Source: Heterohyrax brucei
Lineage: Eukaryota > Chordata > Mammalia > Hyracoidea > Procaviidae
DNA length: 64,000 nt
Assembly (NCBI GenBank): GCA_028571685.1
Contig: CM053146.1
Coordinates: 65,939,431-66,003,430 of the forward strand
Direction: 5' to 3'
Shown here: positions 46,402 to 57,857 of the stretch, piece after piece
How the letters are laid out: every line of letters starts with the position of its first letter
Numbering within the stretch: the first letter of the stretch is position 1
Position numbers and translations under genes: made by a program
The notes under the pieces: model-generated
The model's input: only the letters and a program-made list of their open reading frames with translations
Told to the model about the DNA's origin: nothing
The model's database searches: none

Positions 46402-46935
46402 TGTCATGGATTGTGTCCACCTAAAAAACGTGCAGCAATTTGGCTAGGCTTTAATTCCTACTATTGTCTTGTATTCTTATATGCTATAAATCTTGCCTCT
46501 GTTAAGTTAGTGAGGGAGTATGGGTGCAGTTCGGCTGGAGGAGCAGGACTGAATGCTAAGACTGTACTGTGCCTGGAGGAAATCTTTTGGGATATAACGG
46601 AAAGAGAAGCAAGCAGCAAGTTGGGGACCATATCACCAAGAAACAGTGCTAAGCACATTGCATCCTTTGTCTTGGAAACAGTCCAGAAACTGTGTCTCAG
46701 AAATTCCCTGTGTCTCAGAAACTCCCTGTGTCTCAGAAACTCCCTGTGTCTCAGAAACTCCCAGTCCAGAATAAGATAGATGGCAAGGGCATTCTTCCAG
46801 AGTCAACAGAGAAAGACTTCATTTGGAGCTGAATTTGGACTTCTAATCTACTGGACTGTAACAGAATAAAATTTTTCTATTTAAAGCCATCCACTCATGG
46901 TATTGCTGTTAGAGAAGTACCAGATGACTAAGACA
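46402..46935 (+). mobile_element. Solo LTR, ERVL/MaLR-like, with perfect target duplication
   Basis: Runs from 'tgtcatggattgtgtccacc' to 'gatgactaagaca' (TG...CA) with the 5-bp duplication ACTAC at 46397-46401 and 46936-46940. A polyadenylation signal aataaa is at 46865-46870. The same family lies antisense at 51179-51679 and 57453-57857. The frame 46390-46779 crosses it, contains its tandem repeat and is not a gene. Confidence 0.86.
46693..46764 (+). repeat. 18-bp tandem repeat, four copies
   Basis: Unit 'tgtctcagaaactccctg', starting at 46693, 46711, 46729 and 46747. Units 2 and 3 match exactly; units 1 and 4 differ slightly. It sits inside the LTR, so it is a local expansion of LTR sequence. 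It reads as a 6-residue repeat (CLRNSL) in one frame, with no evidence of translation. Confidence 0.95.
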
Positions 46936-46940
46936 ACTAC

Positions 46941-47695
46941 CTGATACCTTGCTTGATAGCCTAGTATTATTTTGATTTTGATTTAAACATAGGTAGATGA
47001 GATAACAAATATTTTCTTGGTTTAGGGCTCCAAAGGCATTAATTTGGATGTGGTAAATCTTAATTCTCCGAACATGTATAAGAATGCCATCAGATTACCC
47101 ATAGAAAGCACCATTGATTCAGATGTTCTCAACTCAGGTTCCCTGGTGGAACTTTTCAGGAGATAAAGTATCAAAAATGAGGCTGATTTGAGTTTCAAAA
47201 GGCAAGTTTGTGCCTCGAAGTTCACACCTTCGTAGCAGCATTGGAAGAACAAACTTTCTATTCAGTAGCCCTTGGGTTTGATGGGAACTCCTGTTCTTTT
47301 GCCTCAGGATTCACAGAAAGTGAGGACAGTGTTTAGATATTCTTAGAGGTTTCCACAAGCTTTGATACTTTCAAAACAGTGTCTCACTGGCATCAAGATG
47401 CTGCCTATAATGTTTTCTTAGCTGACAGAGATGCTACAAGAGAGTATGTTCGGTTTCCAAGCAGATGGTGAACACATCTGGAGGGAAGAAGTCCGGGAAA
47501 ATACAATGAAGCTGTACCCAACAAAGTATTTCATCCAAAAATGCTAATAATATTCAATTGACATTATAACTGACTTGCGCATTCAACTAACATATAAATT
47601 AGGCTGGCAATCTGTGCCAAACACTGTGCTAGGCCCCAGGAATAAAATAGCAAACAAGATACAGTCCTAATTCTCAAAGAGTTACCACTCCATTA
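46941..47695. other. Unassigned DNA
   Basis: 47600-47680 ('ccaaacactgtgctaggccc') resembles a widespread old repeat whose family I cannot name safely. A minus frame at 47022-47252 has no domain. Confidence 0.4.
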
Positions 47696-47872
47696 AGAGG
47701 CAGTAATAGTTAAGTGATTGACTGGTAACCAGAGTTTGTCAGCTCAAACTCACCAGTGGCTCTATGGGAGAAAAGACCTGGCATTCTGCTCCCACAAGCT
47801 TTACAGCCTACGAAAACCTACACGGCAGTTTTATTCAGTCAGACAGGGTCCCTATGCATTGGAATTGGTTGT
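47696..47872 (+). mobile_element. AfroSINE, long subtype
   Basis: 'agttaagtgattgactggta', 'agctcaaactcaccag', 'gctttacagcctacgaaaac' and 'cctatgcattggaattgg'. Diverged. Confidence 0.75.
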
Positions 47873-48852
47873 GTAACACACAGGACATTGTGTATAACAC
47901 AGTGTGTGTGACACAAAGGACAATAACAGTCCTTTGGAAGGAACATGGGTCTCTGTGAAAAAGCAGGGCCTCTTCTACTAATCCCAGTGTGTGTGAAGGG
48001 ATTAATATCTCTTTCCCAATCCATGTGAATCTGTACAGGTTTGCATTGGTAACTGCCTGTCATTTGAGATAAATTTATTATTTTTAACCCCAAATGTACT
48101 TAAGATGATAAGAATACTTTCCCTTTCAATTGTAGGTTAGTATTTACTTGTTGGGTGTGAAGGGAGGCCAAAACATTTTCCTTCTTGCACAGTAACTAAC
48201 CCAGGCTGGTCCTCTGACATCTAGGAGTGGCCAGGACTAAGGAACTAAAAAGAATGAATTATTTGCCATGCTCTTTTTTAAAAATTCACTCATCCCCAGT
48301 AGACGAGAAACAGTTTTTCTTTATGTAAAAATGCCAGAAAACAAGTGTACAATAAATAAGAGAATCAGAAAAATCACCGTTTTGCAACCTGCAATGAGAT
48401 CACTGTTTCAAGCAAAAAATGTCAATGGATGTTAAAATCTTTAGGTGTCAGTTTGTTGAGAAACAGGCTTTGTGTCCAGTTCCAAAGCGTTAGCTCACAG
48501 ATCACATGCTAATAACCAATGGAAAGCATATCTTTGCAATAGAAAGATCTAGAGGTCACCACCTTAACCAAGTCATTAAAGTTTACATTGTTCATAAGGA
48601 AACAAACTAGTAGTTTGGGCTTCCAGAAGTGATACAACATGAAGGACACCACATCAGCTACGAAGTGTTTTTTATCAAAGAAGTTTTACCTGAATCTAGA
48701 AAGCTTTGAACCTAGTTTCTTTTACAAAAATATAGCAGAGAAAGAAGACAATTAAGTGACACAGAAAGGAAATAATCAGGCAATCCAGAAAGAGGAAAAG
48801 TCAGTGAGGACACATGGGAAAATTTTAGTATGAACCAAGTATTATATCAGCA
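47873..48852. other. Unassigned DNA
   Basis: 47875-47930 is rich in 'gtgtgtgacac'-type words. The rest shows no repeat or exon. Confidence 0.35.
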
Positions 48853-50975
48853 GTTAAAACAAGATCGGTTGCTGACTGTTGCATAGACCATCAGTTGTTC
48901 ATATACAAGTTCAAATTGAAACTGAAGACAGTTAGAACAAGTCCACAGGAGTCGGAGTATGACCCTGACTATATCCCACCTGAGTTTAGAGACCATCTCG
49001 AGAACAGATGTGAAGTGTTGAACACTAATGACTGAAGACTAGGTGACGAATTGTGCAATGACATCAAAGACATCATCCATGAAAAAAGCAAGAAGTCATT
49101 AAAAAGACTGGGAAGAAAGGAAAGAACAAATCAGGTGTCAGAAGAGACTCTGAAACTTGATCTCAAACACTGAGCAGCTCAAGCAAGAAGAAGCAGTGAT
49201 GAAGTAAAAGAACTGAAAAGAAGATTTTAAAGGGCAGCTTGAGAAGACAAAATAAAGTATTACAATGACATTTGCAAAGAGCAGGAAATAGAAAACCGAA
49301 AGGGAAGAACACATTCTGCATGTCCTAAGTGGAAAGAACTGAAGAAATACTTCAAGCCTTGAGTTGCGGTAGTGAATGATTCTATAAGGAAAATATTAAA
49401 TGACTCAGGGAGCATCAAAAGATGGAAGGAATACACAGAGCCCTTATACCATCAACTGGTTGATGTTCAGCCATTTGAAGACGTAGCACGTGATCAGGAA
49501 CCGATGGTACTGAAAGAAGTCAATGCTGCACTGAAGACATTGGCACAAAGCAAGGCTCCAGGAACTGAAGTGGCTGTAGCACTAGAAGTGCTCACTCATC
49601 TATGTCAAGAAATTGAGAGGACAGCTACCTCACCAATCTACTGGAAGAGATCTGTGTCTGTGCCTATTCCCCAAAAAGGTGATCCAACCAAACGCAGAAA
49701 TTGCTGAACAATATCATTGATATCACATGCAAGCACAATTCGCTACAGAGCATTCAAAAGCGACTGCAACAGTATATTGACAAGGAACTGCCAGAAATTC
49801 AAACTGGGTACAGAAGAGGACATGGAACCAGGGATATCATCGCTGATGTCAGATGGATCTTGGCTGAAAGCAGAAAATCAGAACAACGTTTACCTGTTTA
49901 TCATTGACTATGCAAAGGCATTCTACTACTGTGTGAATCATGACAAATTATGGCTAACATTGCACACAACGTGAATTCTTGAACACATAACTGTGCTCTT
50001 AAGAAATCTGTACACAGATCAAGAGGCTATCGTGCCAACAGAACAAAGGGACACTGCATAATTTAGTCACAAAAGGTGTGTATCAGGGCTGTATCCTTTC
50101 ACCATACCTTTTCAATCTGTATGCTGAGCAAATGATCCAAGAAACTGAACTATATGAAGAAGAATGAGGCATCAAGATTACAGGAAGACTCATTAACAAT
50201 CTGCATTATATAGATGACACAACTTTGCTTGCTGGAAGTAAAGAGGATTTGAAACACTTTCTGATGAAGCTCAAAGACAGCAGCCTTCAATACAGATTGC
50301 ACCTCAATATTAGGAAAACAAATGGGCCAGTAGGCAACATCGTGATAAATGGAGAAAGGATTGAGGTTGTCAAGGATTTCATTTTACTTTGTTCCACAAT
50401 CAGAGCCCATGACAACAGCAGTTAAGAATTAAAAAGACATATTCCACTAGGAAAATCTGCTGCAAAGGACCTCTTTAAAGCATTGACAAGTAAAGATATC
50501 AGCCTGAAGACTAAGGTGCGCCAGACCCAAGCCGTGGCATTTTCAATCACATTATACACATATGAAAACTGGACATTGAATAAGCAAGACAGAAGAACTG
50601 ACACATTTGAATTGTGATACTGAGAAGGATATTGAATGTACAACAGACTGCCACAAGAACAAACACATCTGCTCTGGAAGAAGTACAACTAGAGTGCTCC
50701 TTGGAAGAAAAGATGCGAGACTGCATCTTACATACTTTGGACATGTTGTCAGGAGGGACCAGTCCCTGGAGAAGGACATCATGCTTGGTAGAGTAGAGGG
50801 TCAGTGAAAAAGAGGAAGATTCTCAATGACAAAGGATGACACAGTGGCTGCAACAATGGGCTTAAGCATAAAAATGATTGTGGACAGTGCGCAAAACCGG
50901 GCAGTGTTTCCTTCTCTTGTGCATAGGGTTGCTGTGAGTCAGAACCAACTTGACCTCACCTAACAACAACAACAG
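48853..50975 (+). mobile_element. RTE (BovB-like) LINE, longest copy in the window
   Basis: It starts at the end of the endonuclease domain (DHQLF-like, near 48888) and passes through the linker into the reverse transcriptase and to the tail 'tgacctcacctaacaacaac'. Surviving frames are 49372-49707 (VSVPIPQKGDPTKRRNC at its end), 49717-49974 (FIIDYAKAFYYC, motif A with its aspartate) and 50225-50425. The motif C YIDDT lies near 50208-50222. At least three frame changes and several stops split it, so it is dead. Its 5' end is truncated. The minus frames at 50422-50782 are antisense shadows. Confidence 0.92.
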
Positions 50976-50977
50976 TT

Positions 50978-51125
50978 ATCATATGGTTGTGCAGTGGTCT
51001 AAGAGCTCGTCTTTTAATGAAAAGATCAGCATTTTGCATCTACCAGCTGCTCCTTGGAAATCTATTCTGTCCTATAAGCCTGCTATAAATCAGAATCAAC
51101 TTAATGGAAATAGACCTTTCTTTTG
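50978..51125 (+). mobile_element. AfroSINE, attached to the RTE tail
   Basis: Starts within 5 bp of the RTE '(aacaac)' tail. Signs are 'gtgcagtggtctaagagctc', the 'accagctgctccttggaaat' region and tail 'aatcagaatcaacttaatgg'. AfroSINE and RTE share a tail type, in line with RTE providing its retrotransposition machinery (known for RTE-tailed SINEs; inference here). Confidence 0.85.
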
Positions 51126-51178
51126 TTTTTAAGTATTATATATTAAGAAATTATTCTTTGTTATTGTTAGAATGATAT

Positions 51179-51679
51179 TGTCCTAGTCATCTAGTTCTGA
51201 TGTAACAGAAAATACAGGTGGGTGACTTTAACAAAGAGAAATTCATTCCCTCACAGTCTAGCAGGTTAGAAGTTCCAAATTCAGGGTGTTGACTCTAAAC
51301 AAAGGCTTTTTCTGTTGGCTCTGTAGGAAGGCTCTTGTCATCAATTTTCCCCTGTCTAGAAGCTTCTCCTTGTAGGGATCCCAAGTCCAAAAGATGTGCT
51401 CTGCTCCCAGCTGCTTTTTTGGCTTCTCCCTGCTAGCTTCTCTTTTTGACATCTCAAAAGAGATTGGCTCAAGATACAATCCAATCTTGTAGATTGAGTC
51501 CTGCCGTATTAACATAACTGCCACCTATCCCAACTCATCAATATCACAGAAGTAGGATTTACCACACATAAGAAAATCATAACAGGTGACAAAATGGTAC
51601 ACTATCACGCAATGCTGGGAACCATGGTCTAGCCAAGTTGACACACATATTTTTGGGAGACACAATTCACTCGGTGGCA
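51179..51679 (-). mobile_element. Solo LTR, ERVL/MaLR-like, with perfect target duplication
   Basis: 501 bp between GATAT duplicates at 51174-51178 and 51680-51684. The plus strand starts 'tgtcctagtcatctag' and ends 'ctcggtggca'. It is the reverse complement of the family at 46402-46935 (compare 'agattgagtcctgcc' and 'ctagccaagttgacacac'). The minus frame 51258-51524 is LTR sequence. Confidence 0.88.
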
Positions 51680-51769
51680 GATATGTAGGTATGTAGAATA
51701 TCACTGTGTCTTGGGAAATGAGAATTAAGTGTTGCAAAGTCTGAAGTTGACTTTTAAATGGCTTTATAA

Positions 51770-51890
51770 ATACGAAGTAAATATGATCAAATGTTAATCA
51801 TTGAATCTAGTAGTGGTTATATGGCACTGATTGCACCATTGTTTTAACTGCACTCTTGAAATTTTTCATAATAAACAGTTAATGACAAAA
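51770..51890 (+). mobile_element. Old L1M 3' tail
   Basis: 'gaatctagtagtggttatat' then 'gaaatttttcataataaaca' is the usual end of an L1M 3' UTR. Confidence 0.6.
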
Positions 51891-52312
51891 GAAAACTGAG
51901 TTGGAATCCTGGATTCAACATAAATATGTGTTGGGTCTCAACGTCCTCATCCGTAAAGCAAGAGAACTGAACTCAAGGGTATCTGTGGACCCTTCTTGAG
52001 TTAACATTCTAGTCAATTGTTAGATTGTCCCGTTTCAAAAGAGCTAAGTTTCCTTATGACAAATTTTCTGTGTGAAAGCTCCAGGGAATCAAAGGCTGAT
52101 TTATCAACCTGGCTGGTCAAGTGGGGAACACTTTCTTCTCCCAAAATTTAGAACTCAAAGAGGACTTCAACACAAAGAACTGTTAAGTCATAACCAGAGC
52201 TCCTTTCAGACATAGATGTTTCCCAAACAGCTGTGAACTTACAGTTATTTCAAACTCAGCTCACTCTGTTTTTTTATTGTTGCTTGTTTTTTGCATTTGT
52301 ATGTCTCCCACT
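51891..52312. other. Unassigned DNA
   Basis: No repeat or exon recognised. Confidence 0.35.
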
Positions 52313-52445
52313 GTTTTTTTTAATAGTTTTAAATTTACAGAAAAGTTGCAGAGATATTACTACAGGTCCTATATAACTCACACTTAGCTTCCTCTACTGT
52401 TAACTTCTTACAGTGGTATAGGACAATTATCACAATTAATAAACC

Positions 52446-52604
52446 AATAAAAGCCACTGCCCTCAAGTTGATTCCAATTTACAGTGACCCTATAGGTCAG
52501 GATAGAACTGCACCGTAGAATTTCCAAGGATTACCTGGTGGATTTGAACTGCCGATTTTGGGTTAGCTAATATGGCACTTTAGCACTATGCCACTAGAAT
52601 TTCC
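52446..52604 (-). mobile_element. AfroSINE
   Basis: Reverse complement: 'tgccctcaagttgattccaa', 'tggatttgaactgccgattt' and 'atgccactagaatttcc'. Confidence 0.88.
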
Positions 52605-52726
52605 AAGAACGAATACTGTTGTATTATTATGAATTGAAGTCCACACTTCATTCAACTTTCCACAGCTTTTATCAAATGTTCTTTTTATGGTCCAGGAACC
52701 CGTCTAAGATTACATTTAATTGTCTT

Positions 52727-52897
52727 GTGAAGCCCTGGTCATGTAGTGGTTAAGAGTTAGAGCGTTAGAGCTGCTAACCAAAAGGTTGGCAGTTTGAATC
52801 CACCAGGCACTCCTTGGAAACCTTATGGGGCAGTTTCATTATGTCTTGTAGGGTCAGTATGAGTCAGAATTGACTCAACAGCAGTGGTTTTGGGTTT
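52727..52897 (+). mobile_element. AfroSINE, well preserved
   Basis: 'tgaagccctggtcatgtagt', A box 'tagtggttaagag', B box 'ggcagtttgaatccacc' and tail 'agtcagaattgactcaacag'. Confidence 0.92.
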
Positions 52898-52915
52898 CGG
52901 GGGAGCAGTTCATTG

Positions 52916-53073
52916 AGTCCTTCTGGCACAGTGGTTAAGAGCTCAGGTGCTAACCCAAAGGTTGGCAGTTTGACTCCACCAGCTGCTGCTTGGAAACCCT
53001 GAGGGGACAGTTCATCTCTGTCTTGTAGGATCATTATGAGTCAGAATCTACTCGACTGCAATGGGTTTTTGTT
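52916..53073 (+). mobile_element. AfroSINE, well preserved
   Basis: 'gagtccttctggcacagtgg', 'ggcagtttgactccaccagc' and 'agtcagaatctactcgactg', ending in the G/T-rich tail. Same orientation as, and 18 bp from, the SINE before it. Confidence 0.9.
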
Positions 53074-53646
53074 TATCTTCTTAGGCTCCTCTTGACAATG
53101 ACAGTTTCTCGTGCTTTCTTTGCATTTGCTGACCTTAACAATCTGGGGAAGTACTGTGAGATATTTTGGAGATGTCTTTCAATTGGGATTTGCCAAGTAG
53201 ATTTTTGTTTGTTTGCTTGTTTTCATGATTAGATTAGGATTATGGGGTAAAGTGTCATTCTCACATTATGCTGTGTATCAAGGATACTCATATAATCAAA
53301 ATGACTTATATAGTTTCTTTTACCCTAAGTGTATTTTACAGTGGTTACTTTTACCCTCCTTGTCTAAAACACTATGAAATTTCTGTCCAGTCTTCACCAC
53401 GGGAACTTTCTGGGGGTTCTGGAGGTAAAATTCATGAAAGATTGAGAGCCCCTTAAGACTGGGTCCCCGGGAGATTTTAAGTCTCAAGGCATTCCACATT
53501 CAGCCCCTGCAATCGTGAAAATTATCATTTACGTATTCATACCTGTTTATGGCCTTGGAGGCTTCCTTCTCGTAGCAAGTACAAAGAGGCTGTGTCTTTT
53601 TAGATGTTCCCATTTCTTCAGATTTCAGGGTGGCTGTTTGCTCTTC

Positions 53647-53803
53647 AGAAATACTGGCTACTTAGTGGTCAAGTGCTATGACTGCTAACCAAAAGGATGC
53701 CAGTGGAAATCCTCCAAGCACTCCTTGGAAACCCTATGGAGCAGATCCAGTCTGTCCTGTAGGGTAGCTGTGACTGCGAATCAACTGGAGGAGTGGGTTT
53801 AAT
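53647..53803 (+). mobile_element. AfroSINE
   Basis: 'tacttagtggtcaagtgcta', 'tgctaaccaaaaggatgcca', 'aagcactccttggaaaccct' and 'actgcgaatcaactggagg'. Confidence 0.86.
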
Positions 53804-55782
53804 TTGGTCTGGTTTGCTGTTCATTATCAGTTCTCTTACAGGTCTAAGAAAGCTTACTAATTTTCAGGCTTTCCAGCTTTGTTTTGGGTTGTAAGGACAA
53901 GAGCAACAACTTCTAAGTTCTTTACATATTGAAGATGAACAGTTCACACTGGTTGCTCCTAAAGGAAATAAAATCAGCGGTCTAAAAACTTTGCCTTCAT
54001 AGGCAAGTGATCTTGGAATTAAGTAATCTTGTAAGCTGGTTTCACTATAGGAAATTTAGAGTGCCTTGGAACCAGCTTTCAACAAGCAATGTTTCTCTCT
54101 TAGCTAATTTGGTCTCACATTTTGTTTAGAGGAAGCATAGTAAAAAGATAAAAGCATCGGATTTTAAGTCCAAAAATATAGATTCTTGGCTGTTACAGCA
54201 AGACTTACTAGACTGTCTCTATTTCATTGAGACTTTTCGTTTACTTAATGTCCTGACTACAGGGATGTCATCTAATTTATCTTTTTATCTTGAATGTCTC
54301 ACACAATAACTCACCCAAAGTAGACTTCACTGAAAATCGAATTGAAATGCCTGCACAATCAATCTCATAGTGTTGTTATAAGGATTAAACAAAATAATGT
54401 ACACCAAAGTTCTTTGCAAACTTCAAAGAGCCTTACAAATGCTGCTCCTTTATTTATTTATCAGTCATCAGTCTTGAATACATGCCTACATGTAAGCATT
54501 TCTGTAGAGGTTGTGTGTTTTCATTTTTTGACATTGTACAGATGAAGAGTGAAGTGGTATTAAAGAGTTAATTTTTACTCAGACTGTAGGTTGATTTTAG
54601 CTAGATCAACAACAATATACATTCCTCAACTTGTCTGATTTAAAAACCTGGCAAATGTTTTTAGATTTGACAGCTTTGCTGTCAAGTAATTCTGTTCTAC
54701 AATTAATCATGCCACAGCCATTTTTTTCAGCTACTGCCACGGTTTAATGACATCATTGTATATGCACACACAGCATGCTTGCATACGGTCTAAAAAGAGG
54801 CAGAGCAGATAAATATTAAAAGTTTACTAAGCTGAAGATCACAGTTGCACTGCTAAAATTTATTATTAAGTCCATTCTATTTTAATGTTTTTACTGCTTC
54901 TACCTGAATTTACATACGACCTTTCAGACACTGCAGTTTTCTCTTTCCTGCTTTAGGAAAGTGAGAGTCTGCTCTCTTTGAGATGTTCTGAGAATTGACC
55001 AGGTGCCTTGTCCAAATGGCTGGAGTCCTTTGATGACTGGAAGCAGCTTCTAGGTTTTTGTTGCTGCTTTGTCCGATGAGCGCTGGACACTACTGCAGCA
55101 TCTGCTCCCTCCCTTTCCTCACCCATGGTCAACAACTTCCTGAGGCAAATGCGTTCACCACAAATCAAGATGCCTGCAGCAAACATCTCTATGAACCTGT
55201 TTCGTCTCTCATTGGCAACTTGCCACCTTGCCTCCTGGTAACAACTGAAACCCTGTATTTACCAAATGTCTTGGCTTCTTTAGTAGATTAACCATTTCAT
55301 AACAATCCTAGCCCTTCTACCAGGCTCATGTGTTTCTTACAGAGATGTTCACCTTTTTTTTTTAAAGCAATCTTGGGCATCTCTGAGCAAATATATTACC
55401 ACTGTTTCTCACTAGGATCATCTCCTGTTTACATATCTAATTTGTCAAATGATTAGATCACAAATTATGGAAAGCATTGCCTAGAAACATGATGGTCAAA
55501 AATTTGTACAAGAAAAGAATTTTAACACTTTTCCTCCAGAGAAGATTGTAACTGCTTACACAAGGAACATTTTGTGGCTTCAGACTTTTATCTTAGGGCT
55601 TCCATTGGGAAACTGGCATGCTAATGCGTTCGTGTCACTGCATAATCACCCCTCTGACAAGAATGCTATGGGTGGCTGTTGAGTTGCTCAAGAAAAGAGC
55701 TGGCACAAACACAATCTTGAAACAACTTCATTTTAAGGGTTGAAAAAAGCAAAACTCATCAACTGAAAATTGTATTCTGTTA
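53804..55782. other. Unassigned DNA
   Basis: Nearly 2 kb with no named repeat. 54950-55290 is GC-richer with CpG sites ('gtccgatgagcgctggacac') and has overlapping frames on both strands (54953-55186 minus, 55058-55291 plus) without a recognised domain. Confidence 0.4.
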
Positions 55783-56235
55783 GCTGCTTTTACATTGACT
55801 CTGACTCCCGGCAACCCCATGCACTGTGGAACAGAATGCTACGTAGTCTGGTATCTTCCTCATGATCACCGTCAGGTTCAAGTTCATCACTGCAGCTACT
55901 GTGCAAATTCATCTCGTCAAAGTTTTCCCTTTTCCTCACTGGCCTTCTAGTTTAAGAAATGTGATGTTGTCCTTTAGTGACTGATTCTTCCTGATCGTGT
56001 GTCCACAGTGAATGAGTCAGACAGTGTTCTACCGTGCTCCTCAAGGTTTTCATTGGCTAATCTATGAAGTAGACTGTCAGGTCTGTCTTTCTAGCCTGTC
56101 TTAGTCCAGAAGCTCTGCTGAATCCTGTCCTCCTCAGGTGACCCTGCTGGTATTGAAAATATTGATGGTATAACAACAGCTCACAGCAGTCACAAGCCAC
56201 TATAGTACCACAAACAGACAGACTGGTAGTGGATG
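55783..56235 (-). mobile_element. RTE LINE, shortened 3' tail joined to 5' region
   Basis: The antisense tail 'gctgcttttacattgactct' and C-terminal piece 'aagaaatgtgatgttgtcct' (to about 56000) is followed by the 5'-region module 'tagcctgtcttagtccagaa', also seen at 15640-15790. The middle of the element is missing in both copies. Confidence 0.7.
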
Positions 56236-56330
56236 CTATATGTAATTTATATGCTGATGAATATCATAATAAGGTACTGTTGCCACAAAGGAAAACATGT
56301 GAGTATAATTATTGAGTAAGCATAGTACAA

Positions 56331-56496
56331 AAAACCTACTGCCATGAAGTTGACTCTAACTCGTAGAATTCCACAGCATTTCCAAAGCCGTATATCTCTA
56401 AGGAAGCAGAATGCACCATCTTTCTCCTTTGAAGCTGTTGGTGGTTTCGAGTCACCAACCCTTTGGGTAGCAGCCAATCACTTAAACACTGTGCCA
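56331..56496 (-). mobile_element. AfroSINE, long subtype
   Basis: 'tgccatgaagttgactctaa', the insert 'aggaagcagaatgcaccatc', 'ggtggtttcgagtcaccaac' and the head 'cacttaaacactgtgcca'. Confidence 0.78.
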
Positions 56497-57305
56497 TGTG
56501 CGGGAAGAGGGAGGTAGAAGAGTCTAAGACCGGACATGCAGTAATTCAGGATGTTCAGGCTCTTAATATGTTTCCCCACTGGCTTCTGGTCTGACCTTAA
56601 ATCTGTTCTGAATTTTTTAAGGAAATGGATTATGTCTTAATCTAGAACTGCCAGAAATATATGACATAGTTCCACTCTGAAAGACAGCCAGCAATGCATT
56701 TGTCAAGAGCCAAGTGAGCTCACACTAACCTAGCCTAGTCCGAGGGTCTGTGTGGCACCTAGCCTTAAAACATAGCAAGTCTGGTTAAGGTTATTCTGAT
56801 TCCAGCTCCTTCTGCACAGCTGTGTGCACACATAAGCTGGTGATCCTGAAGCCTGGCCTCTCCCCTTCCAGTACTGAAGGAAAATGACATAGAAATTGCT
56901 GCTACTTTCTGCTTTGTTTTTCAGCTGTGAAAATTGATTTTCATCATTGTAACCACTCATTGTGTCTCTCTTGTAATAACAGCACTTAGCTGAGTGATAA
57001 CTATGCTCTATGGTCAGACATGGAGTAGAACAAACTGAAAAGAATCTCTTAAAGACTTAGTTTACACACAACTCATCTTCTGCACTGCTATCCACCTAAC
57101 TGAGGTAACTAGCAATTCATTAAAATTCTGTACTAAATCAGCTAAGGATCAGAGCCTTTGTCAGGAACTGCTCATCACGTGTCAGGAACTCAGTGACGTG
57201 TGGCTTTTGAAATTAAATCAATGCTCAAGAAATGACGGCTTCCAAAGTAGGTAGTGCTTAACTTTATCCTAGTCATATAACTTCTATGTGCTTGGATTTT
57301 CTCAT
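56497..57305. other. Unassigned DNA
   Basis: No named repeat. A minus frame at 56730-56960 has no domain. 57150-57205 repeats 'gtcaggaact' twice next to 'cacgtg'/'gacgtg' words. Confidence 0.35.
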
Positions 57306-57405
57306 CTTATTGTATTTGTTCTTCTGTGTCTGTCTTATTTTACTCAGGACAAAGTTTTCAATGTCATAGCATGGATCTGAACTTCATTTCTCTTTGACCC
57401 AGTAA
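57306..57405 (-). mobile_element. Possible old L1 fragment, antisense
   Basis: 'ttattttactcaggacaaag' followed by 'catagcatggatctgaactt' resembles the antisense L1 ORF2-to-UTR landmark. Short. Confidence 0.45.
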
Positions 57406-57452
57406 TCAGACCTATTTCTATGAATTTAAGTAGCATAGAATTCATTGTATGC

Positions 57453-57857
57453 TGTCTCAGGTATCTAGTACTGCTATAACAGAAATACAACAAATAGGTG
57501 GCTTTAACAAACAGAAATTTATTACCTCACAGTTTAGGGGGCTATAAATCCAAATTCAGAGGACTGGCTCTAGGGGAAAGCTTCCACTTTCTTTCAGATC
57601 TGAGGAAAGGTCCTTGTCTCTTCAGCTTCTAGTCCATGGCTTCTTGATCATCTTCATGTAGCTTGGCATGTCTTCGCCCCCCATTCCTATTCCTCTTGCT
57701 TGCTAGTTTCATCTCCTTTGCACCTCTTTTACACCTACACTAAACTTGTCTCATTAATATAACAAAGAAAACCCATTCCCAAATGGGATCATAACCATGG
57801 ATCTAAGGGTTAAATTTAATGACACATATTTTAGTGGACTAAATTCAGTCCATAACA
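57453..57857 (-). mobile_element. LTR, ERVL/MaLR-like, degraded
   Basis: Starts 'tgtctcaggtatctagtact' and ends 'ttcagtccataaca', in the same order as the LTR at 51179-51679. The flanks 'tatgc' (57448-57452) and 'catgt' (57858-57862) match at only three of five positions, consistent with age. Confidence 0.75.

Larger units (their letters stand above)
52313..53395 (-). mobile_element. Old LINE (L1M-type) antisense, split by three AfroSINEs
   Basis: The pieces 'ttacagaaaagttgcagaga', 'gaagtccacacttcattcaa', 'taggctcctcttgacaatga', 'tcaattgggatttgcc' and 'catgattagattagga' follow one another in the order of a known mammalian L1-type 3' region once the SINEs at 52446, 52727 and 52916 are removed. 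The family is assigned from memory. Confidence 0.65.

Noticed and set aside
46390-46779. Frame with a CLRNSL repeat, resembling a repeat protein
   Set aside because: The repeat is an 18-bp tandem array inside a solo LTR, with no sign of translation.
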